From: Streptomyces lucensis JCM 4490
Lineage (GTDB): Bacteria > Actinomycetota > Actinomycetes > Streptomycetales > Streptomycetaceae
Assembly (NCBI RefSeq): GCF_014650035.1
Contig: NZ_BMUE01000016.1
Coordinates: 1 to 64,000, forward strand
DNA: 64,000 bases
Direction: 5' to 3'
The position numbers and the translations under genes are program-made. Position 1 is the stretch's first letter. Every line of letters starts with the position of its first letter. The notes below the pieces were generated by a model. It worked only from the letters and a program-made list of their open reading frames with translations. It did no database searches and was not told where the DNA came from. Positions 26,400 through 36,261 of the stretch are shown piece after piece.

Positions 26400-27817
26400 C
26401 TCTCCCCACGGAGACTGCTCACCCCGAACTCGAGGGCCTGGGCAAGTACGAATACGGCTGGGCCGACTCCGACGTGGCCGGTGCCTCCGCCAGGCGCGGT
26501 CTGGGCGAGGACGTCGTCCGCGACATCTCGGACAAGAAGTCCGAGCCGGAGTGGATGACCAAGCTGCGCCTGAAGGGCCTGAAGCTCTTCGAGAAGAAGC
26601 CCATGCCGAACTGGGGCTCGGACCTGTCGGGCATCGACTTCGACAACATCAAGTACTTCGTGCGCTCCACGGAGAAGCAGGCGGAGTCCTGGGAGGACCT
26701 GCCCGAGGACATCAAGAACACCTACGACAAGCTGGGCATCCCGGAGGCCGAGAAGCAGCGCCTCGTCGCCGGTGTCGCCGCCCAGTACGAGTCGGAGGTC
26801 GTCTACCACCAGATCCGTGAGGACCTGGAGGAGCAGGGCGTCATCTTCCTCGACACCGACACCGCCCTGAAGGAGCACCCGGAGCTCTTCAAGGAGTACT
26901 TCGGCACGGTCATCCCCGCCGGTGACAACAAGTTCGCCTCCCTGAACACGGCCGTGTGGTCGGGCGGCTCCTTCATCTACGTGCCCCCGGGCGTCCACGT
27001 GGAGATCCCGCTGCAGGCCTACTTCCGCATCAACACGGAGAACATGGGCCAGTTCGAGCGGACCCTGATCATCGTCGACGAGGGCGCCTACGTGCACTAC
27101 GTCGAGGGCTGCACGGCGCCGATCTACAAGTCCGACTCGCTGCACTCCGCGGTCGTCGAGATCATCGTCAAGAAGAACGCCCGCTGCCGTTACACGACCA
27201 TCCAGAACTGGTCGAACAACGTCTACAACCTGGTCACCAAGCGCGCCGTGGCCTACGAGGGCGCGACCATGGAGTGGATCGACGGCAACATCGGCTCCAA
27301 GGTGACGATGAAGTACCCGGCCGTCTACCTGATGGGCGAGCACGCCAAGGGCGAGACCCTGTCCATCGCCTTCGCGGGCGAGGGCCAGCACCAGGACGCC
27401 GGCTCCAAGATGGTCCACATGGCGCCGAACACCTCGTCCAACATCGTCTCCAAGTCGGTGGCGCGCGGCGGCGGCCGCACCTCGTACCGCGGCCTGGTCG
27501 AGATCGGCGAGGGCGCCGCGGGCTCCAAGTCCAACGTGCTCTGCGACGCGCTGCTGGTCGACACCATCTCCCGCTCCGACACGTACCCCTACGTGGACGT
27601 CCGCGAGGACGACGTGTCCATGGGCCACGAGGCGACCGTCTCCAAGGTCTCCGAGGACCAGCTCTTCTACCTGATGAGCCGTGGTCTGTCCGAGTTCGAG
27701 GCGATGGCGATGATCGTGCGCGGCTTCGTCGAGCCGATCGCCAAGGAACTCCCCATGGAGTACGCCCTCGAGCTCAACCGGCTGATCGAGCTCCAGATGG
27801 AAGGCGCGGTCGGCTGA
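26396..27817 (+). CDS. sufB: SufB, Fe-S cluster scaffold subunit
   Basis: The 473-residue protein is a typical actinobacterial SufB: MTLPTETAHPELEGLGKYEYGWADSD at the start, the beta-helix core with YVPPGVHVEIPLQAYFRIN, the conserved cysteine in ALLVDTISRSDTYP/SNVLCDALL, and the terminal RGFVEPIAKELP helix. With SufC and SufD it forms the SufBC2D complex on which nascent clusters assemble. ATG 26396 overlaps the sufR stop and follows GGGAGGA. Confidence 0.95.
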   Translation: MTLPTETAHPELEGLGKYEYGWADSDVAGASARRGLGEDVVRDISDKKSEPEWMTKLRLKGLKLFEKKPMPNWGSDLSGIDFDNIKYFVRSTEKQAESWEDLPEDIKNTYDKLGIPEAEKQRLVAGVAAQYESEVVYHQIREDLEEQGVIFLDTDTALKEHPELFKEYFGTVIPAGDNKFASLNTAVWSGGSFIYVPPGVHVEIPLQAYFRINTENMGQFERTLIIVDEGAYVHYVEGCTAPIYKSDSLHSAVVEIIVKKNARCRYTTIQNWSNNVYNLVTKRAVAYEGATMEWIDGNIGSKVTMKYPAVYLMGEHAKGETLSIAFAGEGQHQDAGSKMVHMAPNTSSNIVSKSVARGGGRTSYRGLVEIGEGAAGSKSNVLCDALLVDTISRSDTYPYVDVREDDVSMGHEATVSKVSEDQLFYLMSRGLSEFEAMAMIVRGFVEPIAKELPMEYALELNRLIELQMEGAVG

Positions 27818-27874
27818 TCGCCGCCGCCGGTTCCGTCAAGCCACTCACGTAAGAAAGCGAGCAGACCGACAGCC

Positions 27875-29095
27875 ATGGCTGAGGCCCAGAACTCCCCCAC
27901 CCCCGACTCCTCTCGGGCGGGGGGAACCCCACCCGTGGGCTCGACCACCGCGGGCCAGATCGCGGTGGCCGCCGAGTCGACCGTCGCCACGCGCATGAGC
28001 GTGCCCCCGTCCTTCGACGTGGCGGACTTCCCGGTCCCGCACGGCCGCGAGGAGGAGTGGCGGTTCACTCCCCTGGAGCGCCTGCGCGGCCTGCACGACG
28101 GCACCGCCGTCGCGAACGGCGCGGGCGTGAAGGTCGCCGTCGAGGCCCCCGAGGGCGTCACCGTCGAGACCGTCGGCCGCGACGACGCGCGGATCGGCAA
28201 GGCGGGCACCCCGGTGGACCGTGTCGCCGCCCAGGCGTACTCGGCGTTCGAGCAGGCCGGCGTGGTCACCGTCCCCAAGGAGACGGTGCTCACCCAGCCG
28301 ATCCGCATCGCCGTGCACGGCGAGGGCGGGGTCGCCTTCGGCCACCAGGTCATCGAGCTGGGCGCCTTCGCCGAGGCCGTCGTGGTCATCGACCACACCG
28401 GCGACGCGGTCCTCGCCGCGAACGTCGAGTACCTCCTGGGCGACGGTGCCAAGCTGACCGTCGTCTCCGTCCAGGACTGGGACGCCAAGGCCGTCCACGT
28501 GGCCCAGCACAACGCGCTGATCGGCCGGGACGCCTCCTTCAAGTCCGTGGTCGTCACCTTCGGCGGCGACCTGGTCCGGCTGCACCCGCGCGTGGAGTAC
28601 GCCGGTCCCGGTGGCGAGGCCGAGCTGCTCGGCCTGTACTTCACCGACTCCGGGCAGCACCAGGAGCACCGGCTGCTGGTCACGCACAACACCCCGCACT
28701 GCAAGTCCAACGTCGTCTACAAGGGCGCCCTCCAGGGCGACGCCGCGCACGCGGTCTGGATCGGTGACGTGCTCATCGAGGCCAAGGCCGAGGGCACGGA
28801 CACCTACGAGATGAACCGCAACCTGGTCCTCACGGACGGCGCGCGCGTCGACTCGGTGCCGAACCTGGAGATCGAGACCGGCGAGATCGTCGGCGCCGGA
28901 CACGCCTCCGCCACCGGCCGCTTCGACGACGAGCAGCTCTTCTACCTGATGGCCCGCGGCATCCCGGAGCAGGACGCCCGCCGCCTGGTGGTCCGCGGCT
29001 TCTTCGCCGAGCTGGTCCAGCAGATCGGTGTCGCCGACATCGAGGAGCGCCTGCTCGCCAAGATCGAGGAGGAGCTGGAGGCCTCGGTCGCATGA
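27875..29095 (+). CDS. sufD: SufD, Fe-S cluster scaffold subunit
   Basis: The 406-residue SufD has the beta-helix core (about 95-330) and the conserved C-terminal block GHASATGRFDDEQLFYLMARGIPEQDARRLVVRGFFAELV. It pairs with SufB and binds SufC. The first residues MAEAQN and the later PVGSTTAGQIAVAAE look native. Between them SPTPDSSRAGGTP is encoded by a GC-rich palindromic repeat and appears to be an in-frame insertion. It starts 57 bp after sufB and overlaps the Rieske gene by ATGA. Confidence 0.94.
   Translation: MAEAQNSPTPDSSRAGGTPPVGSTTAGQIAVAAESTVATRMSVPPSFDVADFPVPHGREEEWRFTPLERLRGLHDGTAVANGAGVKVAVEAPEGVTVETVGRDDARIGKAGTPVDRVAAQAYSAFEQAGVVTVPKETVLTQPIRIAVHGEGGVAFGHQVIELGAFAEAVVVIDHTGDAVLAANVEYLLGDGAKLTVVSVQDWDAKAVHVAQHNALIGRDASFKSVVVTFGGDLVRLHPRVEYAGPGGEAELLGLYFTDSGQHQEHRLLVTHNTPHCKSNVVYKGALQGDAAHAVWIGDVLIEAKAEGTDTYEMNRNLVLTDGARVDSVPNLEIETGEIVGAGHASATGRFDDEQLFYLMARGIPEQDARRLVVRGFFAELVQQIGVADIEERLLAKIEEELEASVA
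27892..27931. repeat. palindromic repeat read in frame in sufD
   Basis: CCCCC-AC and CCCGA arms are followed after CTCCTC by TCGGG and GGGGGG arms. This closely resembles the widespread Streptomyces intergenic palindrome of the CCCCCAC...CTCGGGCGGGGGG type. It lies within codons 6-19 of sufD. Confidence 0.65.
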
Positions 29096-29412
29096 CGCCG
29101 TTCGTACGCGCCTGCGGGCTGAGCGAGCTGGAGGAGGACACCCCGAAGCGGGTGGAACTCGACGGCACGCCGGTCTCGGTCGTGAAGACCGAGGGCGAGG
29201 TGTTCGCCATCCACGACATCTGCTCCCACGCGAACGTCTCGCTCTCCGAGGGCGAGGTGGAGGACTGCCAGATCGAGTGCTGGCTGCACGGCTCCGCCTT
29301 CGACCTGCGCACCGGCAAGCCGTCCGGCCTCCCGGCCACGCGCCCCGTCCCCGTATACCCCGTAAAGATCGAAGGGGACGACGTTCTCGTCTCCCTCACC
29401 CAGGAGTCCTGA
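29092..29412 (+). CDS. Rieske [2Fe-2S] ferredoxin-like protein of the suf operon
   Basis: The 106-residue protein is a small Rieske-type ferredoxin with both ligand boxes: CSHANVSL (Cys-x-His) and CWLHGSAFDLRTGKP (Cys-x2-His). Such NirD/non-heme dioxygenase ferredoxin subunits are constant members of actinobacterial suf operons between sufD and sufC. The precise job is unclear; an electron donor to cluster assembly or a client of it are options. It overlaps sufD by ATGA and ends seven bases before sufC. Confidence 0.9.
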   Translation: MTPFVRACGLSELEEDTPKRVELDGTPVSVVKTEGEVFAIHDICSHANVSLSEGEVEDCQIECWLHGSAFDLRTGKPSGLPATRPVPVYPVKIEGDDVLVSLTQES

Positions 29413-29419
29413 GGCACCC

Positions 29420-30180
<761 letters not shown>

Positions 30181-30184
<4 letters not shown>

Positions 30185-31437
30185 CACAGCTGCCGGGCCT
30201 CCTCGACACCGAGGCGATCCGCAAGGACTTCCCCGTTCTGGACCGAGTCGTCCACGACGGCCGGAAGCTCGTGTACCTGGACAACGCGGCGACGTCGCAG
30301 AAGCCGCGCCAGGTACTGGACGCCCTGAGCGAGTACTACGAGCGCTACAACGCCAACGTCCACCGCGGTGTGCATGTGCTCGCCGAGGAGGCCACGGCGC
30401 TGTACGAGGGCGCGCGCGACAAGGTCGCCGAGTTCATCAACGCGCCCAGCCGCGACGAGGTGATCTTCACCAAGAACGCCTCCGAGTCGCTGAACCTCGT
30501 GGCCAACATGCTGGGCTGGGCCGACGAGCCCTACCGGGTGGACCACGAGACCGAGATCGTCATCACCGAGATGGAGCACCACTCCAACATCGTGCCGTGG
30601 CAGCTGCTCGCGCAGCGCACGGGCGCGAAGCTGAAGTGGTTCGGGCTGACCGACGACGGCCGGCTCGACCTGTCCAACATCGACGAGGTCATCACGGAGA
30701 AGACGAAGATCGTCTCCTTCGTGCTGGTGTCGAACATCCTGGGCACGGTCAATCCGGTCGAGGCGATAATCCGGCGTGCGCAGGAAGTCGGCGCGCTGGT
30801 CTGCATCGACGCCTCCCAGGCCGCCCCGCACATGCCGCTGGACGTGCAGGCGCTCCAGGCCGACTTCGTGGCCTTCACCGGCCACAAGATGTGCGGCCCG
30901 ACCGGCATCGGCGTCCTGTGGGGCCGCCAGGAGCTGCTGGAGGACCTGCCCCCGTTCCTCGGCGGCGGCGAGATGATCGAGACCGTCTCGATGCACTCCT
31001 CGACGTACGCCCCGGCGCCGCACAAGTTCGAGGCGGGCACGCCCCCGATCGCCCAGGCGGTCGGCCTCGGCGCGGCCATCGACTACCTCGGCTCGATCGG
31101 CATGGACAAGATCCTCGCCCACGAGCACGCGCTCACCGAGTACGCGGTGAAGCGGCTCGCCGAGGTGCCGGACCTGAGGATCATCGGCCCGACCACGGCC
31201 GAGGACCGCGGGGCCGCGATCTCCTTCACGCTGGGCGACATCCACCCGCACGACGTGGGCCAGGTCCTCGACGAGCAGGGCATCGCGGTGCGCGTCGGCC
31301 ACCACTGCGCGCGGCCCGTCTGCCTCCGTTACGGAATTCCTGCGACCACGCGGGCGTCGTTCTATCTGTACTCCACGCCGGCCGAGATCGACGCACTGGT
31401 CGAGGGGCTGGAGCACGTACGGAACTTCTTCGGCTGA
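30181..31437 (+). CDS. sufS: SufS, cysteine desulfurase (group II)
   Basis: The 418-residue PLP enzyme starts TQLPGLLDTEAIRKDFPVLDRV. It has the PLP lysine in FTGHKMCGPTGIGVLWG, the helical EMEHHSNIVPWQ segment and the catalytic cysteine in RVGHHCARPVCLRYG. It mobilises sulfur from cysteine, passing persulfide to SufU. The GTG start overlaps the sufC stop by four bases. Confidence 0.95.
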
Positions 31438-31453
31438 CGGGACGAGCGATCGC

Positions 31454-31921
31454 ATGAAGCTGGATTCGATGTACCAGGAAGTCATCCTGGACCACTACAA
31501 GAACCCGCACGGGCGGGGCTTGCGGGATGGCGACGCCGAGGTGCACCACGTGAACCCGACGTGCGGCGACGAGATCACCCTCCGGGTGAAGTACGACGGT
31601 ACGAAGATCGAGGACGTCAGCTACGAGGGCCAGGGCTGCTCCATCAGCCAGGCCTCGGCCTCCGTGCTGAACGAGCTGCTGGTCGGCAAGGACCTGTCCG
31701 ACGCGCAGAAGATCCAGGAGACCTTCCTGGAGCTGATGCAGTCCAAGGGCAGGATCGAGCCGGACGACGCCATGGAGGAGGTGCTGGAGGACGCGGTCGC
31801 GTTCGCCGGTGTCTCCAAGTACCCGGCACGGGTCAAGTGCGCCCTCCTGAGCTGGATGGCGTGGAAGGACGCGACGGCCCAGGCGCTGGGTGGCGCCGAC
31901 GCCGAAAGGAAGACGGCATGA
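31454..31921 (+). CDS. sufU: SufU, zinc-dependent sulfurtransferase partner of SufS
   Basis: The 155-residue IscU-like protein has MYQEVILDHYKNPHGRG, then cysteines in NPTCGDEITL, EGQGCSISQAS and YPARVKCALLSW. The spacing, with the insertion between the second and third cysteines, is that of SufU, which acts as a zinc-bound sulfur acceptor for SufS. Start ATG 31454; the stop overlaps the next gene by ATGA. Confidence 0.93.
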   Translation: MKLDSMYQEVILDHYKNPHGRGLRDGDAEVHHVNPTCGDEITLRVKYDGTKIEDVSYEGQGCSISQASASVLNELLVGKDLSDAQKIQETFLELMQSKGRIEPDDAMEEVLEDAVAFAGVSKYPARVKCALLSWMAWKDATAQALGGADAERKTA

Positions 31922-32250
31922 CCGACACCGCAGAGATGAAGCCCGCCTCGGAGGAGGAGCTTCGCGAGGCCCTGATGGACGTCGTGGACCCCGAGCTGGG
32001 CATCGACGTCGTCAACCTCGGCCTGATCTACGGCATCCACGTCGACGACGCGAACATCGCGACCGTCGACATGACCCTGACGTCGGCGGCCTGCCCGCTG
32101 ACCGACGTCATCGAGGACCAGGCCAAGTCCGCCACGGACGGGCTGGTCAACGAGCTGCGCATCAACTGGGTCTGGATGCCGCCGTGGGGTCCGGACAAGA
32201 TCACGGACGACGGCCGCGAGCAGCTCCGGGCGCTCGGGTTCAACGTCTGA
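31918..32250 (+). CDS. sufT: SufT-like metal-sulfur cluster biosynthetic factor (DUF59)
   Basis: The 110-residue protein is a MIP18/DUF59 protein: EALMDVVDPELGIDVVNLGLIYGI at the start, the single conserved cysteine in TLTSAACPLTDVIEDQ, and the C-terminal VWMPPWGPDKITDDGR. These factors help carry Fe-S clusters to target proteins. ATG 31918 overlaps sufU; a strong terminator follows 15 bp after the stop, making it the last gene of the operon. Confidence 0.92.
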   Translation: MTDTAEMKPASEEELREALMDVVDPELGIDVVNLGLIYGIHVDDANIATVDMTLTSAACPLTDVIEDQAKSATDGLVNELRINWVWMPPWGPDKITDDGREQLRALGFNV

Positions 32251-32265
32251 GGACGCCTCGCGCGT

Positions 32266-32296
32266 GAAGCGGCGGCACCGCGTGTGCCGCCGCTTC
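32266..32296. terminator. terminator of the suf operon
   Basis: A perfect 13-bp stem (GAAGCGGCGGCAC at 32266-32278 with its complement at 32284-32296) closes a CGCGT loop. Confidence 0.85.
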
Positions 32297-32441
32297 CGCG
32301 TACCCGGGCCGCCCCGCCCACCCGGGGAAGGGCCACGCCAGGGTGCGCGGCCCCGGCCGACCCCTCGCGCACGCGCCCGGCACATGAGACGCCCCCGGCG
32401 GCGGTTGGCCTCGGCGACCCCGCCCACGTTAGGTTTTCCCC

Positions 32442-33428
32442 ATGACCGACTCTGCTTCCCGCACCACCGGCGCCGTCGCCGCCGGCCTCGCCACGATCGC
32501 CTCCGACGGCACCGTTCTCGACACCTGGTTCCCGTCCCCCGAGCTGGTCGCCGAGCCGGGCCCGGCCGGCACCGAGCGGCTGACCGCCGAGCGGGCGTCG
32601 GAGCTGCTGGGCGGCGGCGCGACCGCGGCCGTCGGCCCGGACAGCCGCCGGGGCGTCGAGGTGGTCGCGGTCCGCACGGTCATCGCCTCCCTGGACGAGA
32701 AGCCGATCGACGCGCACGACGTCTACCTGCGGCTGCACCTCCTCTCGCACCGCCTGGTCAAGCCGCACGGCCAGAGCCTGGACGGCGTCTTCGGTCACCT
32801 CGCCAACGTCGCCTGGACCTCGCTCGGCCCGGTCGCCGTGGACGACATCGAGAAGGTGCGGCTCAACGCCCGCGCCGAGGGCCTGCACCTCCAGGTCACC
32901 TCGATCGACAAGTTCCCGCGCATGACGGACTACGTCGCCCCCAAGGGCGTGCGCATCGCCGACGCCGACCGGGTCCGGCTGGGCGCCCACCTCGCCGAGG
33001 GCACCACGGTCATGCACGAGGGCTTCGTCAACTTCAACGCCGGCACCCTCGGCACCTCCATGGTCGAGGGCCGCATCTCCGCGGGCGTCGTGGTCGGCAA
33101 CGGCTCCGACATCGGCGGCGGCGCCTCAACCATGGGCACCCTGTCCGGCGGCGGCAACGTGATCATCTCGATCGGCGAGCGCTGCCTGATCGGCGCCGAG
33201 GCGGGCGTCGGCATCGCGCTCGGCGACGAGTGCGTGGTCGAGGCCGGCCTCTACATCACCGCGGGCACGCAGGTCACCATGCCCGACGGCCAGATCGTCA
33301 AGGCCCGCGAGCTGAACGGCGCCTCCAACATCCTCTTCCGCCGCAACTCGGTCACCGGCAAGGTCGAGGCCCGCCCGAACAACGCGGTCTGGGGCGGCCT
33401 GAACGACATCCTGCACAGCCACAACTGA
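32442..33428 (+). CDS. dapD: tetrahydrodipicolinate N-succinyltransferase
   Basis: The 328-residue protein is a group 2 (actinobacterial) DapD: the N-terminal alpha/beta domain, then a left-handed beta-helix with hexapeptide repeats (about 165-270: EGTTVMHEGFVNFNAGTLGTSMVEGRISAGVVVG) and the C-terminal ELNGASNILFRRNSVTGKVE. It makes N-succinyl-2-amino-6-oxopimelate from tetrahydrodipicolinate and succinyl-CoA in lysine and diaminopimelate synthesis. It is monocistronic, with a strong terminator. The dapA paralogue about 3 kb away serves the same pathway. Confidence 0.94.
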   Translation: MTDSASRTTGAVAAGLATIASDGTVLDTWFPSPELVAEPGPAGTERLTAERASELLGGGATAAVGPDSRRGVEVVAVRTVIASLDEKPIDAHDVYLRLHLLSHRLVKPHGQSLDGVFGHLANVAWTSLGPVAVDDIEKVRLNARAEGLHLQVTSIDKFPRMTDYVAPKGVRIADADRVRLGAHLAEGTTVMHEGFVNFNAGTLGTSMVEGRISAGVVVGNGSDIGGGASTMGTLSGGGNVIISIGERCLIGAEAGVGIALGDECVVEAGLYITAGTQVTMPDGQIVKARELNGASNILFRRNSVTGKVEARPNNAVWGGLNDILHSHN

Positions 33429-33446
33429 CCGACGGCGGTCACCATC

Positions 33447-33479
33447 GAGCGCCCTTCCGCGGTCCGGGAGGGCGCTCGC
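33447..33479. terminator. terminator after dapD
   Basis: A 10-bp perfect stem CGAGCGCCCT/AGGGCGCTCG with a 13-nt loop begins 19 bp after the dapD stop. Confidence 0.8.
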
Positions 33480-33538
33480 AGGCGGGACCCCGAGCCGGCT
33501 GGAACCCCGGCTCACGTGCGTGCGTCCTCCAGTGCACC

Positions 33539-34339
33539 ATGTTCCGCTTCAGCGCCCACCTCACCGGCCCCCTGGCCTCATCTGTCCGCCAGCTGTGCGA
33601 TTTCGCCTGGACACAGACCAGAGCGTGCGCCTTCGCCATCGCGCTGCTGTCCGGCGTGGCGGTGTCGACCCAGCTGCCCGGCCTGCCGGTGGCCCGGTAC
33701 GACCTGCTCGTCGTCTACGGCGTGCTGCTCACCCTCCTTTTCTGGCTGCGTGGCTGGGAGAGCGGGCGCGACATCGCCGTCATCGGCGTCTGCCATGTCA
33801 TCGGCCTGGCGTTCGAGCTGGTGAAGGTGTCCCTCGGCTCGTGGAGCTACCCGGAGCCGGCCGTGCTGAAGTTCGCCGGTGTGCCGCTGTACGGGGGGTT
33901 CCTCTACGCGGCCGTCGGCAGTTACGTCTGCCGGGCCTGGCACCTCTTCGACCTCGAACTGGTCCGCTACCGGCCCAGGGCGACAGCAGCGGTGGCCGCG
34001 GCCGTCTACCTCAACTTCTTCAGTCACCACTGGCTGCCCGATGTGCGCTGGCCGCTGGCCGGACTGCTGGTGGCCGTCACAGCGGGCACCTCCGCCCGGT
34101 TCACGGTGCGCGGGGTACGCCGGCAGATGCCGCTGGCCGTGTCGTTCGTCCTGATCGGCTTCTTCCTGTGGGTGGCGGAGAACCTCGCCACCTACGCGGG
34201 CGCCTGGCGCTACCCCTACCAGCTGCACGGCTGGCAGCCCGTCGGCGTCGAGAAGTTCGGCGCATGGTCCCTGCTGATCAGCATCACGGTCGTCCTGGTG
34301 GCCGCGAGCCGCCCGAGTGCCGCTCACCGGCCGGGCTGA
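33539..34339 (+). CDS. DUF817 family integral membrane protein
   Basis: The 266-residue protein has about eight predicted helices and the DUF817 pattern: QLCDFAWTQTRACAFAIALL near the N terminus, GSWSYPEPAVLKFAGVPLYGGFLYAAVGSYVCRAWHLFDLEL (about 102-142), LNFFSHHWLPDVR and WRYPYQLHGWQPVGVEKFGAW near the C terminus. The function of DUF817 is unknown; the conserved aromatic and histidine residues within helices are unexplained. ATG 33539 has no obvious Shine-Dalgarno sequence. No operon partner is evident. Confidence 0.82.
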   Translation: MFRFSAHLTGPLASSVRQLCDFAWTQTRACAFAIALLSGVAVSTQLPGLPVARYDLLVVYGVLLTLLFWLRGWESGRDIAVIGVCHVIGLAFELVKVSLGSWSYPEPAVLKFAGVPLYGGFLYAAVGSYVCRAWHLFDLELVRYRPRATAAVAAAVYLNFFSHHWLPDVRWPLAGLLVAVTAGTSARFTVRGVRRQMPLAVSFVLIGFFLWVAENLATYAGAWRYPYQLHGWQPVGVEKFGAWSLLISITVVLVAASRPSAAHRPG

Positions 34340-34501
34340 CCGAGTCGCCGTCGTCAGGCGACGCCCGCTGCCCGGCGGGCCGTCCGCCCGGCAGACACCG
34401 CCTGATTTTTCGTCACCGCAGGCATAGCGGAGGTGCGCGGCGGGCGTCTCGAGGGATACAGGGCCCGGACATCACGTCGGCCCCGAGAAGAGAAGGTGAC
34501 G

Positions 34502-35053
34502 ATGGATGCCGAAGCGCAGGAGAGTTTTCAACAGTTCGTGGCCGCTAGATCCTCGGCCCTGCTGAAGACGGCCGTCCTGCTGACCGGCGGGGACCGGCAC
34601 GCGGCCGAGGATCTGCTGCAGAACGCGCTGATCAGGACGGCCGAACGATGGCAGCGGATCGACGAGCCGGAGGCCTACGTCCGGCGGGTCCTGTACCGGC
34701 AGCAGATCAGCCGGTGGCGGCTGAAGTGGCCGCGCCGGGAGGTCCCGGTCGCCGAGTTGCCCGAGGCGGGCCACGCTCCGGACGCCTCCGGGGCCGCCGA
34801 GCAGCGCCTGCTGCTGCGCACCGCCCTGTCCAAGCTCACCGCCCGCCAGCGCACCGTGCTGGTGCTGCGCTACTTCGAGGACCTGCCCGAGGCCGACGTG
34901 GCCCGGCAGCTGGGCTGTTCCGTCGGCACCGTGCGGTCGACCACCCACCGCTCCCTCGCCCGGCTGCGCACCCTCGCGCCCGAGCTGACCGCGCCCGACG
35001 GCGCCGCCCCGCGGCCGTCGCGCGACTTCTCGCCCGTGGAGGTGCGTCCGTGA
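34502..35053 (+). CDS. ECF-type RNA polymerase sigma factor (SigE family)
   Basis: The 183-residue sigma factor has region 2 (about 12-75: ALLKTAVLLTGGDRHAAEDLLQNALIRTAERW) and region 4 (about 100-160: LSKLTARQRTVLVLRYFEDLPEADVARQLGCSVGTVRS), typical of the actinobacterial SigE-subfamily group. ATG 34502 follows GAAGG. Its stop overlaps the start of a membrane-anchored WD40-like protein by GTGA, so the pair are made together. That partner may be its anti-sigma factor or an effector. Signals and target promoters are unknown. Confidence 0.87.
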   Translation: MDAEAQESFQQFVAARSSALLKTAVLLTGGDRHAAEDLLQNALIRTAERWQRIDEPEAYVRRVLYRQQISRWRLKWPRREVPVAELPEAGHAPDASGAAEQRLLLRTALSKLTARQRTVLVLRYFEDLPEADVARQLGCSVGTVRSTTHRSLARLRTLAPELTAPDGAAPRPSRDFSPVEVRP

Positions 35054-36261
35054 ACGTCGAGGAACTGGTGCGCGACTCCCTGCGGGAGATGGCGCGGGAA
35101 GCCCGGCCGGCGGCCGCGGACCTCGCCGACCGGGTGCTGGAGCTGCGCCGCAGGCGCCGTACGCGCCGAATCACCGTGTCCGCGGTGTCCGCCGCGGCCG
35201 TGGCCGCCGTCGCCGTCGCCGTGCCGCTCACGGACGGCGGCGGGCGGGACGTACGGCCGGCGCACATCACGGACGGCCGTGTCGCGGCACACGCCGACCA
35301 GTCGCCGCCGCGCGAGCTGATCGGTGCGGGCGACGCCCTCATGGCCGGTTACAGCACCCAAAAGGGGGTCGATCAGCCCAACAAGGACAGGATCCTCACA
35401 CGGACCTACCGGCTGCTGGATCCCGGGACCAGGACCTACCGGAAGGACGACCGCTGGGCCTTCGCGACCGTCGCGCCCGGCGCCCGGATGGCCGCGGTGC
35501 TGGAGCGCGACCTGCCGGCCTCCCGGGTCGGGCTGCTGGACCTGGCCGACGGCGAGGTCAAGCGCTGGGTCCCGGTGCCGCAGGGTGCCGGCGCGGCCGT
35601 CTTCTCGCCCGACGGCGGCAAGCTGCTCGTCACCACGTACGCGAAGAACCCCGACCGGGCCTACTGGAGCGCGAGGATCCAGGAGAACGGCACGATGCAG
35701 CCGCAGGGGGTGCCCAGCCGGACGGGGTTCACCCTGATCGACGTCGCCGCGGGAACGGGCCAATGGCACAAGCTGCCCTACTGGAAGGACCGATATGGCG
35801 AGGCACTCAACGCACGCGCGGATCTGGAGTTCAGTCACGACGGGAAGTTCCTGTGGGAAGCCGTGGAGACGAGCCCGGGCCGCAAGTACCACGCCCTCGA
35901 CGGCACGGACGTCCGGGCACCCGCTGTAGAAAGCCACCTGTGGCCCTCCGTCGAGGCCGGCCTGTCGCCCGACGGCAGGCTTGCGGCCGGTGCCTTCGCC
36001 GGGCGGGGCAAGGAGATCGCGTCCGCCATCGACGACCCCGTCACCGGCCGCCGCGTCACCACGGTGCCGGGTCAGCAGCTGCTGGCCTGGGCGGACGGCA
36101 GGCGGCTGATCGCCTGGGGCATCGGCGGCGACGGCGACGAGTTCCACCAGCGACTCGTGCTCGTCACCGTCGGCAGTCAGAAGGTCCGGCCGCTCAGCGG
36201 CTTCCGCTCGCCCAGGGACAACAGCGCCGGCCGCTGGGAGCCGCTGTTCACGACCCGCTGA
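35050..36261 (+). CDS. membrane-anchored WD40-like protein, partner of the sigma factor
   Basis: The 403-residue protein has a cytoplasmic N-terminal helical part (residues 1-35, with a basic RRRRRTRR run), one transmembrane helix (about 40-58) and a large external domain. The external part contains WD40/TolB-like beta-propeller strands such as GAAVFSPDGGKLLVTTYA, LEFSHDGKFLWEAVE and GLSPDGRLAAGAF. This arrangement suggests a sensor anchored across the membrane whose inner segment contacts the sigma factor, though no ZAS zinc motif is present. It overlaps the sigma gene by four bases and converges on dapA with a 14-bp overlap of 3' ends. Confidence 0.72.
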   Translation: MNVEELVRDSLREMAREARPAAADLADRVLELRRRRRTRRITVSAVSAAAVAAVAVAVPLTDGGGRDVRPAHITDGRVAAHADQSPPRELIGAGDALMAGYSTQKGVDQPNKDRILTRTYRLLDPGTRTYRKDDRWAFATVAPGARMAAVLERDLPASRVGLLDLADGEVKRWVPVPQGAGAAVFSPDGGKLLVTTYAKNPDRAYWSARIQENGTMQPQGVPSRTGFTLIDVAAGTGQWHKLPYWKDRYGEALNARADLEFSHDGKFLWEAVETSPGRKYHALDGTDVRAPAVESHLWPSVEAGLSPDGRLAAGAFAGRGKEIASAIDDPVTGRRVTTVPGQQLLAWADGRRLIAWGIGGDGDEFHQRLVLVTVGSQKVRPLSGFRSPRDNSAGRWEPLFTTR

